From Streptococcus suis (lineage in GTDB: Bacteria; Bacillota; Bacilli; Lactobacillales; Streptococcaceae), in assembly GCA_022354845.1 (NCBI GenBank), contig CP031970.1, positions 1,302,001 through 1,366,000 on the forward strand: DNA of 64,000 nucleotides. Reading direction: 5' to 3'. The position numbers and the translations under genes are program-made. Of the stretch, positions 35,383-45,470 are shown one piece after another (position 1 is the stretch's first letter; each line of letters starts with the position of its first letter). The notes beneath the pieces were generated by a model. The model did not search any database, was not told the DNA's origin, and was given only the letters and a program-made list of their open reading frames with translations.

Positions 35383-36146
35383 TAGGCTTCACCTCCGAGG
35401 TATGCTTCAATGACACGTTTGTTGCTACGAATTTCTGCAGGAGTTCCATGCGCGATTAAACGGCCATATTCCAATACATAAATTCGCTCTGTAACTTCCA
35501 TAACCAGACTCATATCATGTTCAATCAACATGATTGTGATGTTAAATTCTTCCTTGATTTTACGGATGAGTTGGGTCAATTCTGCTGTTTCTTGTGGGTT
35601 CATACCAGCTGCAGGTTCATCCAAGAAAAGAATTTTTGGTTCAGTCGCAAGAGCACGAACGATTTCCAAACGACGTTGTTGACCGTATGGAAGGTTTTTA
35701 GCTAGAGTATCTACATCGCCATCCAAATCAAAAATTTTCAAAAGTTCGATCGCTTTTGTTTTCAAGGATTCTTCATTCTTATAGAACGCTGGAAGACGGA
35801 AAAAACTTGCAAAAACTTCTGCTTTCCCATGGTTGCCAAGACCAATCAAAACATTTTCTAAAACGGTCATGTTTTTGAAGAGTCGGATATTTTGGAATGT
35901 CCGACCAAGACCAAGTGAGGCGATTTTTGATGGCGCTTTACCATTTAAAAGTGTACCAGCAAGAGTGATAGTACCTTCGCTCGGTTCATAAACTCCAGTT
36001 AAAAGGTTAAAAAGCGTTGTTTTGCCAGCACCGTTAGGACCGATAAGCCCAACCAATTCTCCTTCATGGAGCTCCATGGTTACATCACCAACAGCAGTTA
36101 GTCCACCGAAGTTCTTGGTTAAATCTTTTACTTCAAGTAATACCAT
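35382..36146 (-). CDS. livG: Branched-chain amino-acid ABC transporter ATPase LivG
   Basis: 254 residues with Walker A GPNGAGKTTLFNLL, the LivG-type segment TFQNIRLFKNMTVLENVL, the compact signature LPYGQQRRLEIVRALA and Walker B ILFLDEPAAGMNP. It pairs with LivF under the LivH/LivM channel. It overlaps livM and livF by one base at each end. Confidence 0.95.
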   Translation of the reverse strand: MVLLEVKDLTKNFGGLTAVGDVTMELHEGELVGLIGPNGAGKTTLFNLLTGVYEPSEGTITLAGTLLNGKAPSKIASLGLGRTFQNIRLFKNMTVLENVLIGLGNHGKAEVFASFFRLPAFYKNEESLKTKAIELLKIFDLDGDVDTLAKNLPYGQQRRLEIVRALATEPKILFLDEPAAGMNPQETAELTQLIRKIKEEFNITIMLIEHDMSLVMEVTERIYVLEYGRLIAHGTPAEIRSNKRVIEAYLGGEA

Positions 36147-37093
36147 TACTTAACCTCCTTCTTCTTGAGTAGAGCTGCTACGCTAAATTCTTTGGTTCCT
36201 AAAAGACCACCAGGACGGAAGATCATCAAAAGAATCAGTGCCAATGAGTAAATGATCATTGAAATATCTGAATACCTCTTCAAGAAGACGTTCAAGACAC
36301 CAAGTACAATAGCTGCCACAAAGGTACCAGTGATTGAACCCAAACCACCTAATACAATGATAATCAAAATATTCACTGAAGTCATGAAGGCAAAGTCTTT
36401 AGGAACAATTGTTCCAACATAACCTGCATGGAGACCACCTGCAATGGCTGCTGTCATGGCACCGAAGACAAAGGCTAAAACCTTAACAAATGTCGGATTA
36501 ACACCGACAGACTCAGCTGCAATTTCATCCTCACGAACTGAAATCGTTGCTCTTCCCATTGGGCTACGTAAGAAGTTTACTGTTACCAAGGTTGTGATAA
36601 TAACAAAAATATAAACTAAAGGCCAGCTTGTAAAGAGTGGAATAGACATGATACCAGCTGCACCGTTGGTAAGACTTCCACCATTGATAATCAAAATACG
36701 AATGATTTCAGCAACACCAAGAGTCGCAATTGCAAGATAGTCACCCTTTAAGCGCAAGGTTGGGATACCAACCAACAAAGCAACTGCACCTGAAATCAAC
36801 ATTCCAACAATCAACGCAACAGCAAATCCACCGTAGGATGGCATCATTTTACCAATAATCCCGACAGAATATGCTCCAATAGCCATAAAACCAGCATGAC
36901 CTAGAGAAAATTGACCAGAGAAACCAACAATCAAGTTTAAACCGACAGCCAAGATAATTTGAATACCGATTTGTTGAACAATTTGGATATAGTAGATGTT
37001 TAAAATCCCTGCTGCAACAAGACCTTGAATCAGACCAAAACCAGCTAATAAGATAGCCAACCAAATCGCATTAACTTTTAAATTTTGCTTCAT
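36146..37093 (-). CDS. livM: Branched-chain amino-acid ABC transporter permease LivM
   Basis: 315 residues with about nine hydrophobic helices and the LivM signatures GLNLIVGFSGQFSLGHAGFM, RLKGDYLAIATLG and SIREDEIAAESVGVN-like SVREDEIAAESVGVN. It forms the membrane channel with LivH. The gene is 2 nt from livH. Confidence 0.95.
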   Translation of the reverse strand: MKQNLKVNAIWLAILLAGFGLIQGLVAAGILNIYYIQIVQQIGIQIILAVGLNLIVGFSGQFSLGHAGFMAIGAYSVGIIGKMMPSYGGFAVALIVGMLISGAVALLVGIPTLRLKGDYLAIATLGVAEIIRILIINGGSLTNGAAGIMSIPLFTSWPLVYIFVIITTLVTVNFLRSPMGRATISVREDEIAAESVGVNPTFVKVLAFVFGAMTAAIAGGLHAGYVGTIVPKDFAFMTSVNILIIIVLGGLGSITGTFVAAIVLGVLNVFLKRYSDISMIIYSLALILLMIFRPGGLLGTKEFSVAALLKKKEVK

Positions 37094-37095
37094 GG

Positions 37096-37983
37096 TTACA
37101 CCTTCTCTTTCACATTCTTACCAAGGATACCACTCGGACGTACCAAGAGGATGATAATAAGAACAGCGTACACGATTGCATCACGGAATGTATCTAAACT
37201 TATCACATAGGTGAAGGTTTCAATAATACCGATAACAAATCCACCAAGAGCCGCACCTGGAATAATACCAATACCACCTAATACCGCAGCAACAAAGGCT
37301 TTCAAACCTGGTGTCATCCCCATCAAAGGCTCGATTTGGTTGTAATAAAGGCCTAAAAGAACACCGGCTGCACCAGCAAGTGCTGATCCAAGAGCAAAAG
37401 TAAAGCTGATCGTACGGTTTACGTTAATCCCCATCAACTGCGCTGCATCACTATCAACTGAAACCGCACGCATGGCTTTCCCCATTTTTGTACGCTTCAC
37501 GATTAATTGCAGAGCAATCATCAAGAACAATGAGACACCAAGAATAATCAACTGAATATTGGTTACAGAAACTGGACCCAAGTGGAAGGTTACTGCTTCA
37601 ATTGCTTGTGGGAATGCTTTTACGTCAGCCGAAAAGAACTTAATCATAGTGTATTCCAAGAAGAAAGAAACTCCGATAGCTGTAATCAAGGCTGCAATAC
37701 GTGTTGAATTTCGCAAAGGACGATAGGCCAAAAACTCTAGTACAACACCGAGAATAGCTGTCCCTACCATTGCCAGAATAAGTGCAATAAAGAAACGAGT
37801 TCCTCCATCCCCAATAAACGTTAAATTATTTAATAGAAAATACCCCATAAACGCACCCATCATGTATAGGTCACCGTGGGCAAAGTTAATGAGTTTGATG
37901 ATTCCGTACACCATGGTATACCCAAGGGCTAATAGTGCGTAAACAGAACCAAGAATCAAACCATTGACAAGTTGTTGAAGCAT
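37096..37983 (-). CDS. livH: Branched-chain amino-acid ABC transporter permease LivH
   Basis: 295 residues with about eight membrane helices and the LivH signatures YALLALGYTMVYGIIKLINF and GKAMRAVSVDSDAAQLMGIN. It is the first gene of livHMGF. A dedicated promoter with a CodY-like box in the spacer lies upstream, so it need not rely on read-through from livJ, which ends in a terminator. Confidence 0.95.
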   Translation of the reverse strand: MLQQLVNGLILGSVYALLALGYTMVYGIIKLINFAHGDLYMMGAFMGYFLLNNLTFIGDGGTRFFIALILAMVGTAILGVVLEFLAYRPLRNSTRIAALITAIGVSFFLEYTMIKFFSADVKAFPQAIEAVTFHLGPVSVTNIQLIILGVSLFLMIALQLIVKRTKMGKAMRAVSVDSDAAQLMGINVNRTISFTFALGSALAGAAGVLLGLYYNQIEPLMGMTPGLKAFVAAVLGGIGIIPGAALGGFVIGIIETFTYVISLDTFRDAIVYAVLIIILLVRPSGILGKNVKEKV

Positions 37984-38033
37984 AGGTTCACCAATCTTTC
38001 TAAATATTTTTCAAGCTCAGTAAGCATTATTAC

Positions 38034-38062
38034 ATTATACAAAATTTTCTGAAAACAATCAA
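38034..38062 (-). promoter_or_regulatory. livHMGF promoter with CodY-like box
   Basis: TTGATT (38062-38057), 17 bp, TATAAT (38039-38034). The spacer holds AATTTTCTGAAAACA (38043-38057), 13 of 15 matches to the CodY box, so bound CodY would block RNA polymerase. Confidence 0.7.
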
Positions 38063-38234
38063 GTTCGATTGCCACTCATCAGCCACAAAAAGGGTAAAAT
38101 CAATCTGAGCTAATCAAACAGTTATGTCCACTCAAAAGTCTGCATTGTTTCCTTAAAATTCGTATGATCAATTTGTACAAACAGAAGAATAAACACTTTT
38201 TAAGCGATGTAGCAAAGATAACATAATTTGAAAA

Positions 38235-38252
38235 AAGAGGGAAATCCCTCTT
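38235..38252 (-). terminator. Terminator of livJ
   Basis: AAGAGGGATTTCCCTCTT followed by TTTTC on the minus strand, directly behind the livJ stop at 38264. Confidence 0.8.
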
Positions 38253-38263
38253 CTATCTTTTTA

Positions 38264-39433
38264 TTAGTCAACTGAAATTGTATCCACTGAAGATTGCTCA
38301 CCATTTGTCAAACCAACAACATAAACTGATTTCACAACGTTATGATTCTCATCAATAGACATGGTACCAGTAACACCTTCGAAGTCTTTCAAAGCTGCAA
38401 GGTTATCTTTCACAGCTGCTGAATCTTTTGCACCTTTTGCTGCTTCTGCTGCCATATAAACTGAGTCATATGCAAGAGCTGAGAACATTGATGGCTCTTC
38501 GTTGTATTCTTTCACATATGCATCGTAGAATGCTTGTGCTTTTTCACTTGCTGATGTTACAAATGCTGAAAGGTAGTAAACGTTTGAAGCTGCTGAAGCA
38601 GTTGCCAACTCAGTAAATTGTGGAGAGTCGAAACCGTCTGAACCAAGGATTGGCTGTTCGATACCAAGACTACGTGCTTGTTTCACAATTGTACCAGTTT
38701 CATTGTAATAACCAGGCATAATGATAGCATCGAATTCTTTGCCTTTCAATTTTGTCAATGCAGCTTGGAAGTCTTTGTCACCAGAAGCAAATGTAATTTC
38801 TGAAACAATTTCTCCTGTGTAAGCTTTCTTGAAGGCCTCAGCTACACCTTTACCGTAATCAGATGAGTTGTCAAAGTAAAGAACAACTTTCTTAGCTGAC
38901 AAGTTTTCAGTAGCGTACTTAGCCATGATTTCACCTTGGTATCCATCTGTAAAGGTTGTACGGAAGAAATATTCTTGTACCTCACCTTTATCATTTTCAA
39001 CCAAGTTTGTTTGTGTACCTGAAGGAGAAATCATTGGAACACCTGCTGAAGTCAAAGCTGGAATAGATGCTGCTGAAGCTCCTGATGTTGCAGGGCCAAT
39101 CACGACGTTTGCACCCTCACTTGCCAAGCTTGTTGCAACCGTTGCAGCTTCAGCAGTTTCAGATTTATTGTCTTTTGTGATAACTTCAATCTTTTTGCCA
39201 TCAATACCACCAGCAGCATTGATTTCTTTTACTGCAAGGTTGGCACCATTTTCTTCTGTTTGACCATAAGATGAAACAGCACCAGATAACTCTAAGTTAT
39301 AACCGATTTTAAATGTTTCCCCAACAGTTGAACCAGCTGCGGATGTATTGGTTGTTGAAACATTGCCACAGGCAGCAAGGAGAGCTGCTGAAGCAAATGT
39401 AGCGATTGCTACTGCAAATTTTCTTGTTTTCAT
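38264..39433 (-). CDS. livJ: Branched-chain amino-acid-binding lipoprotein LivJ
   Basis: 389 residues with a lipoprotein signal (basic start, hydrophobic core, lipobox LLAAC) and a two-lobed Leu/Ile/Val-binding fold: FKIGYNLELSGAVSSYGQ, the VIGPATSGAS loop and SPSGTQTNL. It delivers substrate to LivHMGF. It is transcribed as a single gene with its own CodY-overlapped promoter and terminator, which allows an excess of binding protein over the membrane complex. Confidence 0.95.
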   Translation of the reverse strand: MKTRKFAVAIATFASAALLAACGNVSTTNTSAAGSTVGETFKIGYNLELSGAVSSYGQTEENGANLAVKEINAAGGIDGKKIEVITKDNKSETAEAATVATSLASEGANVVIGPATSGASAASIPALTSAGVPMISPSGTQTNLVENDKGEVQEYFFRTTFTDGYQGEIMAKYATENLSAKKVVLYFDNSSDYGKGVAEAFKKAYTGEIVSEITFASGDKDFQAALTKLKGKEFDAIIMPGYYNETGTIVKQARSLGIEQPILGSDGFDSPQFTELATASAASNVYYLSAFVTSASEKAQAFYDAYVKEYNEEPSMFSALAYDSVYMAAEAAKGAKDSAAVKDNLAALKDFEGVTGTMSIDENHNVVKSVYVVGLTNGEQSSVDTISVD

Positions 39434-39472
39434 GAAAATACCTTAAAACTTTCTTAAATTTAACATGTATCT

Positions 39473-39501
39473 AATATACAGAATTATCTGAAAATTGTCA
39501 A
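39473..39501 (-). promoter_or_regulatory. livJ promoter with CodY box
   Basis: TTGACA (39501-39496), 17 bp, TATATT (39478-39473). AATTATCTGAAAATT (39482-39496) matches the CodY consensus at 14 of 15 positions and fills the spacer. Confidence 0.75.
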
Positions 39502-39567
39502 TACAAATGAACAAAATTTTTAAAAAAATTAAAATTTTAATAATTCTCCAAATAATTCACAAAAAAA

Positions 39568-39587
39568 AGCCATCATTACTGATGACT
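39568..39587 (-). terminator. Terminator of the YlbG gene
   Basis: AGTCATCA-GTAA-TGATGGCT (8 bp, one G-U) followed by eight T on the minus strand. Confidence 0.8.
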
Positions 39588-39598
39588 CCATATTACCA

Positions 39599-39886
39599 TT
39601 ATGACGATATGCGGGCTGGCTCTGGCTTATCAATCGATTCACGCCATAGACTCCCTACAAAGTTATGATCCAATTCTTTTATATATGAAGGAACTAATTT
39701 TTTAACAAACTTCTCCTTCTTTAGTTTTGTAATGGCCACATCTACTTTATCTTTATCCATATAGACAAGAACATACCGTAAGCGTTTGGAGTGATAGACG
39801 ATATCTCCGTATTTGTTTAATTTACGGGCATCACGGTTATAATGTAAATATACTGTTAAACTAATCCGATCTTTCTTCTCAAACAT
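39599..39886 (-). CDS. YlbG (DUF2129/UPF0298) family protein
   Basis: A 95-residue cytosolic protein of the YlbG family with the family core LTVYLHYNRDARKLNKYGDI and YVLVYMDKDKVD. Function is unknown in the family. AGAGGAGT precedes the ATG. It lies alone between livJ and clpP. Confidence 0.85.
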   Translation of the reverse strand: MFEKKDRISLTVYLHYNRDARKLNKYGDIVYHSKRLRYVLVYMDKDKVDVAITKLKKEKFVKKLVPSYIKELDHNFVGSLWRESIDKPEPARISS

Positions 39887-40002
39887 GTCAACTCCTCTAA
39901 AATTGATTCTTCCTATATTATACCGCTTTCAATTAAAAATGAAAAGCTCCAACAATCAAGTCGATCATCGGAGCATGTAAGAATAATCTTATAGAAACAA
40001 CA

Positions 40003-40593
40003 TTACTTAGTCTTTGTATCGTACATAATTTGGTCGATAAAGCCGTATGCCAAGGTTTCTTCAGCAGACATCCAATAGTCACGTTCTGCATCCTTATGGA
40101 TTTGTTTGACTGTCTTACCAGAATTGTCCGCCAAGATTTTTTCTAACTTGTTACGAGTTTTTAAGAGGTGTTCTGCTGCGATTGCCATGTCAGTTTGCTG
40201 AGTGCCACCACCAGTGCCTCCCATTGGTTGGTGAATCAGGTATTCTGCATTAGGAAGCATGAAACGTTTGCCTTTTGTACCACTTGAAGCAATGATTGTT
40301 CCCATACTTGCTGCAGTACCCATTACAATTGTCTGTACGTCTGCTTTAATGAAGTTCATTGTATCCACGATGGCAAGACCTGCAGAAACAGAACCCCCAG
40401 GTGTATTTACATAGAGATAAATATCTTTTGTTGGATCTTGTGCATCTAGGAATAGCAATTGGGCAATAATCGAATTGGCCATATTGTCCTCAACCTGACC
40501 TGTCAACATAATGATGCGGTCTTTCAGCAAACGTGAATAAATATCATACGAGCGCTCACCGCGACTAGTTTGTTCAATAACTACTGGAATCAT
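40003..40593 (-). CDS. clpP: ATP-dependent Clp protease proteolytic subunit
   Basis: 196 residues forming the 14-mer serine peptidase that works with ClpX, ClpC or ClpE. The catalytic Ser lies in [11 protein letters not shown], the His in YLIHQPMGG and the Asp in [19 protein letters not shown] precedes the ATG. A CtsR box covers its promoter, consistent with heat-shock control. Confidence 0.98.
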   Translation of the reverse strand: MIPVVIEQTSRGERSYDIYSRLLKDRIIMLTGQVEDNMANSIIAQLLFLDAQDPTKDIYLYVNTPGGSVSAGLAIVDTMNFIKADVQTIVMGTAASMGTIIASSGTKGKRFMLPNAEYLIHQPMGGTGGGTQQTDMAIAAEHLLKTRNKLEKILADNSGKTVKQIHKDAERDYWMSAEETLAYGFIDQIMYDTKTK

Positions 40594-40631
40594 AAATTTA
40601 CTCCTTTTCGAGATTTTCTTTTCCCATTATA

Positions 40632-40660
40632 TAGGAATAGTCAAAATTGGTCAAATAAAA
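40632..40660 (-). promoter_or_regulatory. clpP promoter with CtsR box
   Basis: On the minus strand TTGACC, 17 bp, TATAAT. The heptads AGTCAAA (40639-40645) and GGTCAAA (40649-40655), 3 bp apart on the plus strand, match the CtsR consensus RGTCAAA-NAN-RGTCAAA except for the central A, and cover the -35 and spacer. Confidence 0.75.
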
Positions 40661-40684
40661 AACACGATTTAAAACCAGAAAAAA

Positions 40685-40707
40685 AGAAATCAGCTTAACT
40701 GATTTCT
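40685..40707 (-). terminator. Terminator of upp
   Basis: AGAAATCAG-TTAAG-CTGATTTCT followed by TTTTTTCTGG on the minus strand. Confidence 0.8.
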
Positions 40708-40715
40708 AACGGAGA

Positions 40716-41345
40716 TTATTTAGTACCGAAAAGGCGATCACCAGCATCTCCAAGACCTGGAACGATATAGCCTTTATCATTGAGTTTTTCATCCAAGGCT
40801 GCTGTAAAGATATCGATATCTGGATGTGCATCTTGAAGTGCTTTCACACCTTCTGGAGCGGATACCAAGGCAACAAATTTAATATTTGAAGCTCCACGTT
40901 TTTTCAAGGAATCCACTGCAAGAATTGCTGAACCACCAGTTGCTAACATTGGGTCTACTACCAAGATATGGCGTTGATCAATATCTTCTGGTAATTTCAC
41001 AAGGTATTCAACTGGTTGTAAGGTTTCTTCATCGCGGTACATACCAATATGACCAACTTTAGCTGCCGGAACCAAGCTAAGCAAACCATCGACCATACCA
41101 ATACCAGCACGAAGAATTGGCACAATAGCTAATTTCTTACCTGCAATTTGTTTTTGAACTGTTTTTGTAATCGGTGTTTCAATTTCCACATCTTCAAGTG
41201 GCAAGTCACGCAATACTTCGTAGCCCATTAACATGGCAATTTCATTGACCAACTCACGGAAATCTTTTGTAGAAGTTGTTGTTCTACGGAGGATAGACAA
41301 TTTATGCTGAATGAGTGGGTGTGAAATGACTTGGAATTTACCCAT
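40716..41345 (-). CDS. upp: Uracil phosphoribosyltransferase
   Basis: 209 residues; makes UMP from uracil and PRPP in pyrimidine salvage. It carries the PRPP-binding loop [12 protein letters not shown] and the uracil-binding C-terminal region [14 protein letters not shown] that is characteristic of Upp, plus the flap [20 protein letters not shown] site precedes the ATG. It seems monocistronic. Confidence 0.98.
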   Translation of the reverse strand: MGKFQVISHPLIQHKLSILRRTTTSTKDFRELVNEIAMLMGYEVLRDLPLEDVEIETPITKTVQKQIAGKKLAIVPILRAGIGMVDGLLSLVPAAKVGHIGMYRDEETLQPVEYLVKLPEDIDQRHILVVDPMLATGGSAILAVDSLKKRGASNIKFVALVSAPEGVKALQDAHPDIDIFTAALDEKLNDKGYIVPGLGDAGDRLFGTK

Positions 41346-41424
41346 GATGATGAAACCTCTCTTTTTTGTTTTTTCTATTTTACCAAAAATTCATGAAAAA
41401 AGCTCGTGAATGTTGAAAATTATC

Positions 41425-43041
41425 TTATTTTTTGAGAACGATTGCCTCATACGGTCTCAATAATTGTCCAGCCAAAAATGCATCTTCTTCGTAATTATGC
41501 ATAAACAGGGAATATCCCTCGCTCGATACTTCGAAGGCTTGCTCATCACTTGTGAAATTCACCAGAATGATGAAATCATCCTGTTCATCATATTTACGGT
41601 AGGCCATTACCGAGCTATTTCCAGTCTCCATCACTTCATATTTTCCTTCGGACATACAAGGATACTCTTTCCGAAGAGCGATTAATTTTTGATAGGTATA
41701 GAAAAGCGATTGTTTGTCTGCAAGTGCTTTTTCAACGTTGATGTCTTTGACAGTATCTCCAAAAGCCAGCCAGGCTTGACCTGTACTGAAGCCTGCTCCT
41801 TCTGCTCCTGTCCATTGCATTGGACGGCGAGCATTATCACGACCTTTGGCATTTATAGAAGTAATCAATTCCTCCTTGGTAAAGCCATTTTCAATCCGTT
41901 CCGCATACATGCGACGTGTTTCAATATCATCAGCCTGGTTAATATCTGTAATTGGCGTATTAATCATACCGATTTCCTCACCTTGGTAGATATAAGGAGT
42001 CCCTGACATAAAATGAAGATAAATAGCCAACATTTTACCACTTAGCTCACGAAATGCAGGTCGATCATCACCGAAGCGAGAAATGGCACGAGGTAAATCA
42101 TGATTATTCCAGAAAAGTGAGTTCCAGCCTTTACCAACCAGTTCAGTCTGCCATTTGGATAGAACGTTATGCAAACGAGCTGGATCAAGCGGTGCCAAAT
42201 CCCACTTTTCTTTCCCTTCCTGCTGATCAAGTCCTACATGTTCAAATTGGAAAATCATCGAAAATTCTTTTCGATCAGGATGTGAATATAACTGAGCATT
42301 TTCTGGATCGGCACTCCATGTCTCCCCAACAGTCACTAAGTCGTAAGCACCAAAGGTTTTCTCATTTAATTCCTGAATAAGAGGATGGAGAGTCGGTCCG
42401 TCGGCTGTAATTAATTTTTCCGGTTCTTTTCCAATCAAATCAATCACATCTAGCCTGAAACCGCCAACACCTTTTTCAATCCAAAAATTGATCATATCCC
42501 AGATTTCTTGTTTCAGAGCAGGATTTTTCCAGTTCAAATCCGGTTGCTTAACAGAGAATTGGTGGAGATAGTATTTGTTCAGATGTGGAACGTATTCCCA
42601 AGCAGAGCCAGAGAAGGTCGAGCGTAATTCATTCGGTTCATCAGCCCAAACATAATAGTCATAGTAGGGATTATCTGGTCCTTTGAGGGCTTCTTGAAAC
42701 CAGAAATGTTCATCCGAGGTATGATTGAGCACCAAATCCATGATTATTTTGATATTGCGCTTATGGCCTTCTGCAATCAGCTCTTCCATATCTTCCATGG
42801 TCCCAAATTCTGGAGCAATTCCTTGGTAGTCACTGATGTCGTAACCATTGTCATCCATGGGGGACTGATAAACAGGACTGAGCCAAATAGCATCAATTCC
42901 AAGCTCGTGAAGATAATCTAATCTGCTGATAATCCCTCGAATATCCCCTACTCCATCTCCATTTGAATCTTGAAAACTACGAGGGTAAATTTGGTAAATG
43001 ACGGACTTCTTCCACCAATCTGTTTTTTGTATTTCTGACAT
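41425..43041 (-). CDS. dexB: Glucan 1,6-alpha-glucosidase (GH13)
   Basis: 538 residues, an intracellular GH13_31-type oligo-1,6-glucosidase that cleaves isomalto-oligosaccharides. Four GH13 boxes are visible: DLVLNHTSDEH, GGFRLDVIDLI (nucleophile Asp), TVGETW (acid/base Glu) and FWNNHDLPRA. There is no signal peptide. The start at 43041 was preferred over a 7-codon longer one because AGAAAGG precedes it. It is the last gene of the aga-msmEFG-gtfA-dexB unit; the 71-bp gap to gtfA holds a GGGGAATTCCCC hairpin. Confidence 0.92.
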   Translation of the reverse strand: MSEIQKTDWWKKSVIYQIYPRSFQDSNGDGVGDIRGIISRLDYLHELGIDAIWLSPVYQSPMDDNGYDISDYQGIAPEFGTMEDMEELIAEGHKRNIKIIMDLVLNHTSDEHFWFQEALKGPDNPYYDYYVWADEPNELRSTFSGSAWEYVPHLNKYYLHQFSVKQPDLNWKNPALKQEIWDMINFWIEKGVGGFRLDVIDLIGKEPEKLITADGPTLHPLIQELNEKTFGAYDLVTVGETWSADPENAQLYSHPDRKEFSMIFQFEHVGLDQQEGKEKWDLAPLDPARLHNVLSKWQTELVGKGWNSLFWNNHDLPRAISRFGDDRPAFRELSGKMLAIYLHFMSGTPYIYQGEEIGMINTPITDINQADDIETRRMYAERIENGFTKEELITSINAKGRDNARRPMQWTGAEGAGFSTGQAWLAFGDTVKDINVEKALADKQSLFYTYQKLIALRKEYPCMSEGKYEVMETGNSSVMAYRKYDEQDDFIILVNFTSDEQAFEVSSEGYSLFMHNYEEDAFLAGQLLRPYEAIVLKK

Positions 43042-43112
43042 GTATTGAACCTTTCTGTACAATCTAATTTACGCAAGAAAAAGGGGAATTCCCCTCTTTC
43101 TATATAATCATA

Positions 43113-44561
43113 TTATAACTCAATTGTAGTAATTTTGTCCTCTTCTATTTCAACAATTTCAAAGGATTTTTCTTTTAGATTTGCTGTTAGGCGAGCAGAT
43201 ACCCCTGCATCTTGATTATTCCAGAAAATTTCCATACTTGTTTCATCCAACATCTTAACAGAGAACTCTCCGTCGAAAGCTGGACTTGTATTACGGAATT
43301 TTAAGAGTTTAAACAAGGATTGTACCACAGGACGTTGCACTTGCTGCTCGATTTCATCCAAATCATAGTAATGGCGATTGATATTGCGACCTTCCTTACT
43401 TGATTCTAAAAGTTCAATATCATTTTCGCCTGCAAGTAAACCAACATAGTAAATCTGTGGAATACCTGGTGCAAAACATTGTAGAACACGCGCTAATAGG
43501 TAAGCTTGATCGTTATTGCCAAGGGCAGAATAATAAGTACAGTTAATCTGATAAATATCCAAATTATTATAGGCTTCTGTACTATAAATTTTCTTCACAT
43601 TGGCACCTTGTGCATACAAGGCTTCACGCGTTTCCTCTATCTCCTCATCCGTCAGCAAATCTTTAACGTCCACAACACCTATTCCATCATGTGTATCAAG
43701 AGTTGTAAATTGCTTGCGAGGGCAAATCTCCATCCAGTGAATCAGGCGATTGACATGACCAGAATACAAAGCGTGGAGAACCAGCATTGGCAAGGCAAAA
43801 TCATAAACATAATAATCCTGTTCCGCAATTTTCTGCTGAATGGTGTAGTGTTCATGAATTTCTGGCAAGATTTCTACATCTTTCGGTGCCAATAACTGAC
43901 GTGGAAAATGGAGCATTTCCCAAATATCAGGCTCCACAAAGAAACAGTTGGTTCCTATTTTTTTATTAGCATAAGCAAAGGCGTCCAAACGAATGATCGA
44001 AGCACCATGTTCTGCCAACTGTTCCAGATTTTCTTGGATGAACTGGCGTGTTGTCTCAGTAGTCACATCCAAGTCAATCTGTTGCTCATCAAAGGTACAC
44101 CATACCTTCTCCTCGCTACCATCAGCAAATGTTGCAATTCGATATGGAGCACGAGGTTTACGCTTATAGATTAAATCAACATCTTCTTGTGTTGGTTCTC
44201 CATTTGGCCAAAAGTTTTTATAGCGAATAAACAAATCCGCATAAGCTGATTCATCTTTCTTTTCAAGAAAATCAAGGAAATAAGGAGATTTTGCAGAAAT
44301 ATGATTGATCATAAAATCGAACATCAGATAATAGTCCTTGCTCAATGCTTCAATATCTGACCAATCTCCAAATGCAGGATCTACCTTTGTATAATCCATT
44401 GGCGCAAAACCACGGTCACCTGATGATGGGAAAAACGGCAGAATATGGATACCTCCCACAACATCCTTTAATGGCCCCTCAAGAACATTTTTCAAATCCT
44501 TGAGATTCTTTCCTAAACTATCCGAATAAGTAATCAACATAGCTTGATTTTTAATTTTCAT
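43113..44561 (-). CDS. gtfA: Sucrose phosphorylase (GH13_18)
   Basis: 482 residues; converts sucrose plus phosphate to glucose-1-phosphate and fructose in the cytosol. GH13_18 features are the start [29 protein letters not shown] (nucleophile Asp), LPEIHEHY (acid/base Glu) and [11 protein letters not shown]. It lies between msmG and dexB, the classic streptococcal msm order, in which raffinose enters by MsmEFGK, alpha-galactosidase frees galactose, and GtfA cleaves the remaining sucrose. Confidence 0.95.
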   Translation of the reverse strand: MKIKNQAMLITYSDSLGKNLKDLKNVLEGPLKDVVGGIHILPFFPSSGDRGFAPMDYTKVDPAFGDWSDIEALSKDYYLMFDFMINHISAKSPYFLDFLEKKDESAYADLFIRYKNFWPNGEPTQEDVDLIYKRKPRAPYRIATFADGSEEKVWCTFDEQQIDLDVTTETTRQFIQENLEQLAEHGASIIRLDAFAYANKKIGTNCFFVEPDIWEMLHFPRQLLAPKDVEILPEIHEHYTIQQKIAEQDYYVYDFALPMLVLHALYSGHVNRLIHWMEICPRKQFTTLDTHDGIGVVDVKDLLTDEEIEETREALYAQGANVKKIYSTEAYNNLDIYQINCTYYSALGNNDQAYLLARVLQCFAPGIPQIYYVGLLAGENDIELLESSKEGRNINRHYYDLDEIEQQVQRPVVQSLFKLLKFRNTSPAFDGEFSVKMLDETSMEIFWNNQDAGVSARLTANLKEKSFEIVEIEEDKITTIEL

Positions 44562-44629
44562 AGATTTTCTCCTCGTAAGCCTTTTCTTTTTTCATTGTTA
44601 GAAAAGGTTGAACAAGTCAACCTTTAGAT

Positions 44630-45460
44630 TTATTTGACAGAACCACTCGTCATACCTGAAATAATATGTTTTTGGAAGATTAGGTAGACAAGTAGGATTG
44701 GGATAATTCCTACAACATAGGAAGCAAATGATGGACCGTAGTCACTAAAGTACATTCCTTTGTAATTATACTGGAACAAGGGCAGAGTCCACATAGCTTG
44801 ATCTCTGTTTAATACTAGGAGTGGCAAAAGGAAGTCATTCCACACCCACAATGCATTGATGATCAATACCGTAGCATGCATCGGTTTCATCAGAGGGAAA
44901 ATAATTTTCCAATACATGGTAAACTTATCACAGCCATCAATAGCTGCCGCCTCATCCATTTCTTCAGGAACAATGGTCTTAATATAGCCGACGTAGAGGA
45001 AGAGGGCCTGAGGAACTGCATAGGTCAAATATAGAATAATCAAACCGACAACATTGTTCAAACCAAGGCTTGACATTAATTTGGTCATTGGGAGCATAAT
45101 CACTTGGAAAGGTACAAAAATCCCAATAATCAAGAAAAAGTAGATAAAGTTAAATACTGTCTGGCGTTTCATTTGACGGGCTACAGCGAAAGCTGCCATT
45201 GGAATAACCAATAAAATGAGGGCAATTGATACAATTGTAATAATAGCTGAGTTGCTAAAATATTGAACAATTCCATCATTAAACAGGCGTTCATAGTTGC
45301 TCAATGTAAACTCTTGTGGCAAACCAAAGAAATTTCCTGTAATTTCCTTTGTTGGTTTAAAAGAACTGATAATGGTCACCAATAGTGGAATAAACATGAA
45401 CAATATCCCACTAAAGAGAACTAAGTAAACCCACCAATTTTTCTGTTTGTGCTTGTTCAT
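44630..45460 (-). CDS. msmG: Multiple-sugar ABC transporter permease MsmG
   Basis: 276 residues with six membrane helices and the EAA loop DEAAAIDGCDKFTMYWKIIF, of the CUT1 carbohydrate family. The start at 45460 is supported by AGGAG 7 nt upstream; an extra 7 codons are possible but would overlap msmF. It pairs with MsmF. No msmK-type ATPase lies in this cluster, so a shared ATPase encoded elsewhere is expected. Confidence 0.93.
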   Translation of the reverse strand: MNKHKQKNWWVYLVLFSGILFMFIPLLVTIISSFKPTKEITGNFFGLPQEFTLSNYERLFNDGIVQYFSNSAIITIVSIALILLVIPMAAFAVARQMKRQTVFNFIYFFLIIGIFVPFQVIMLPMTKLMSSLGLNNVVGLIILYLTYAVPQALFLYVGYIKTIVPEEMDEAAAIDGCDKFTMYWKIIFPLMKPMHATVLIINALWVWNDFLLPLLVLNRDQAMWTLPLFQYNYKGMYFSDYGPSFASYVVGIIPILLVYLIFQKHIISGMTSGSVK

Positions 45461-45470
45461 ATTTATTCTC

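Noticed and set aside
40639..40655. clpP considered as another leaderless gene
   Set aside because: Its -10 box is about 40 nt upstream of the ATG and AAGGAG is present.
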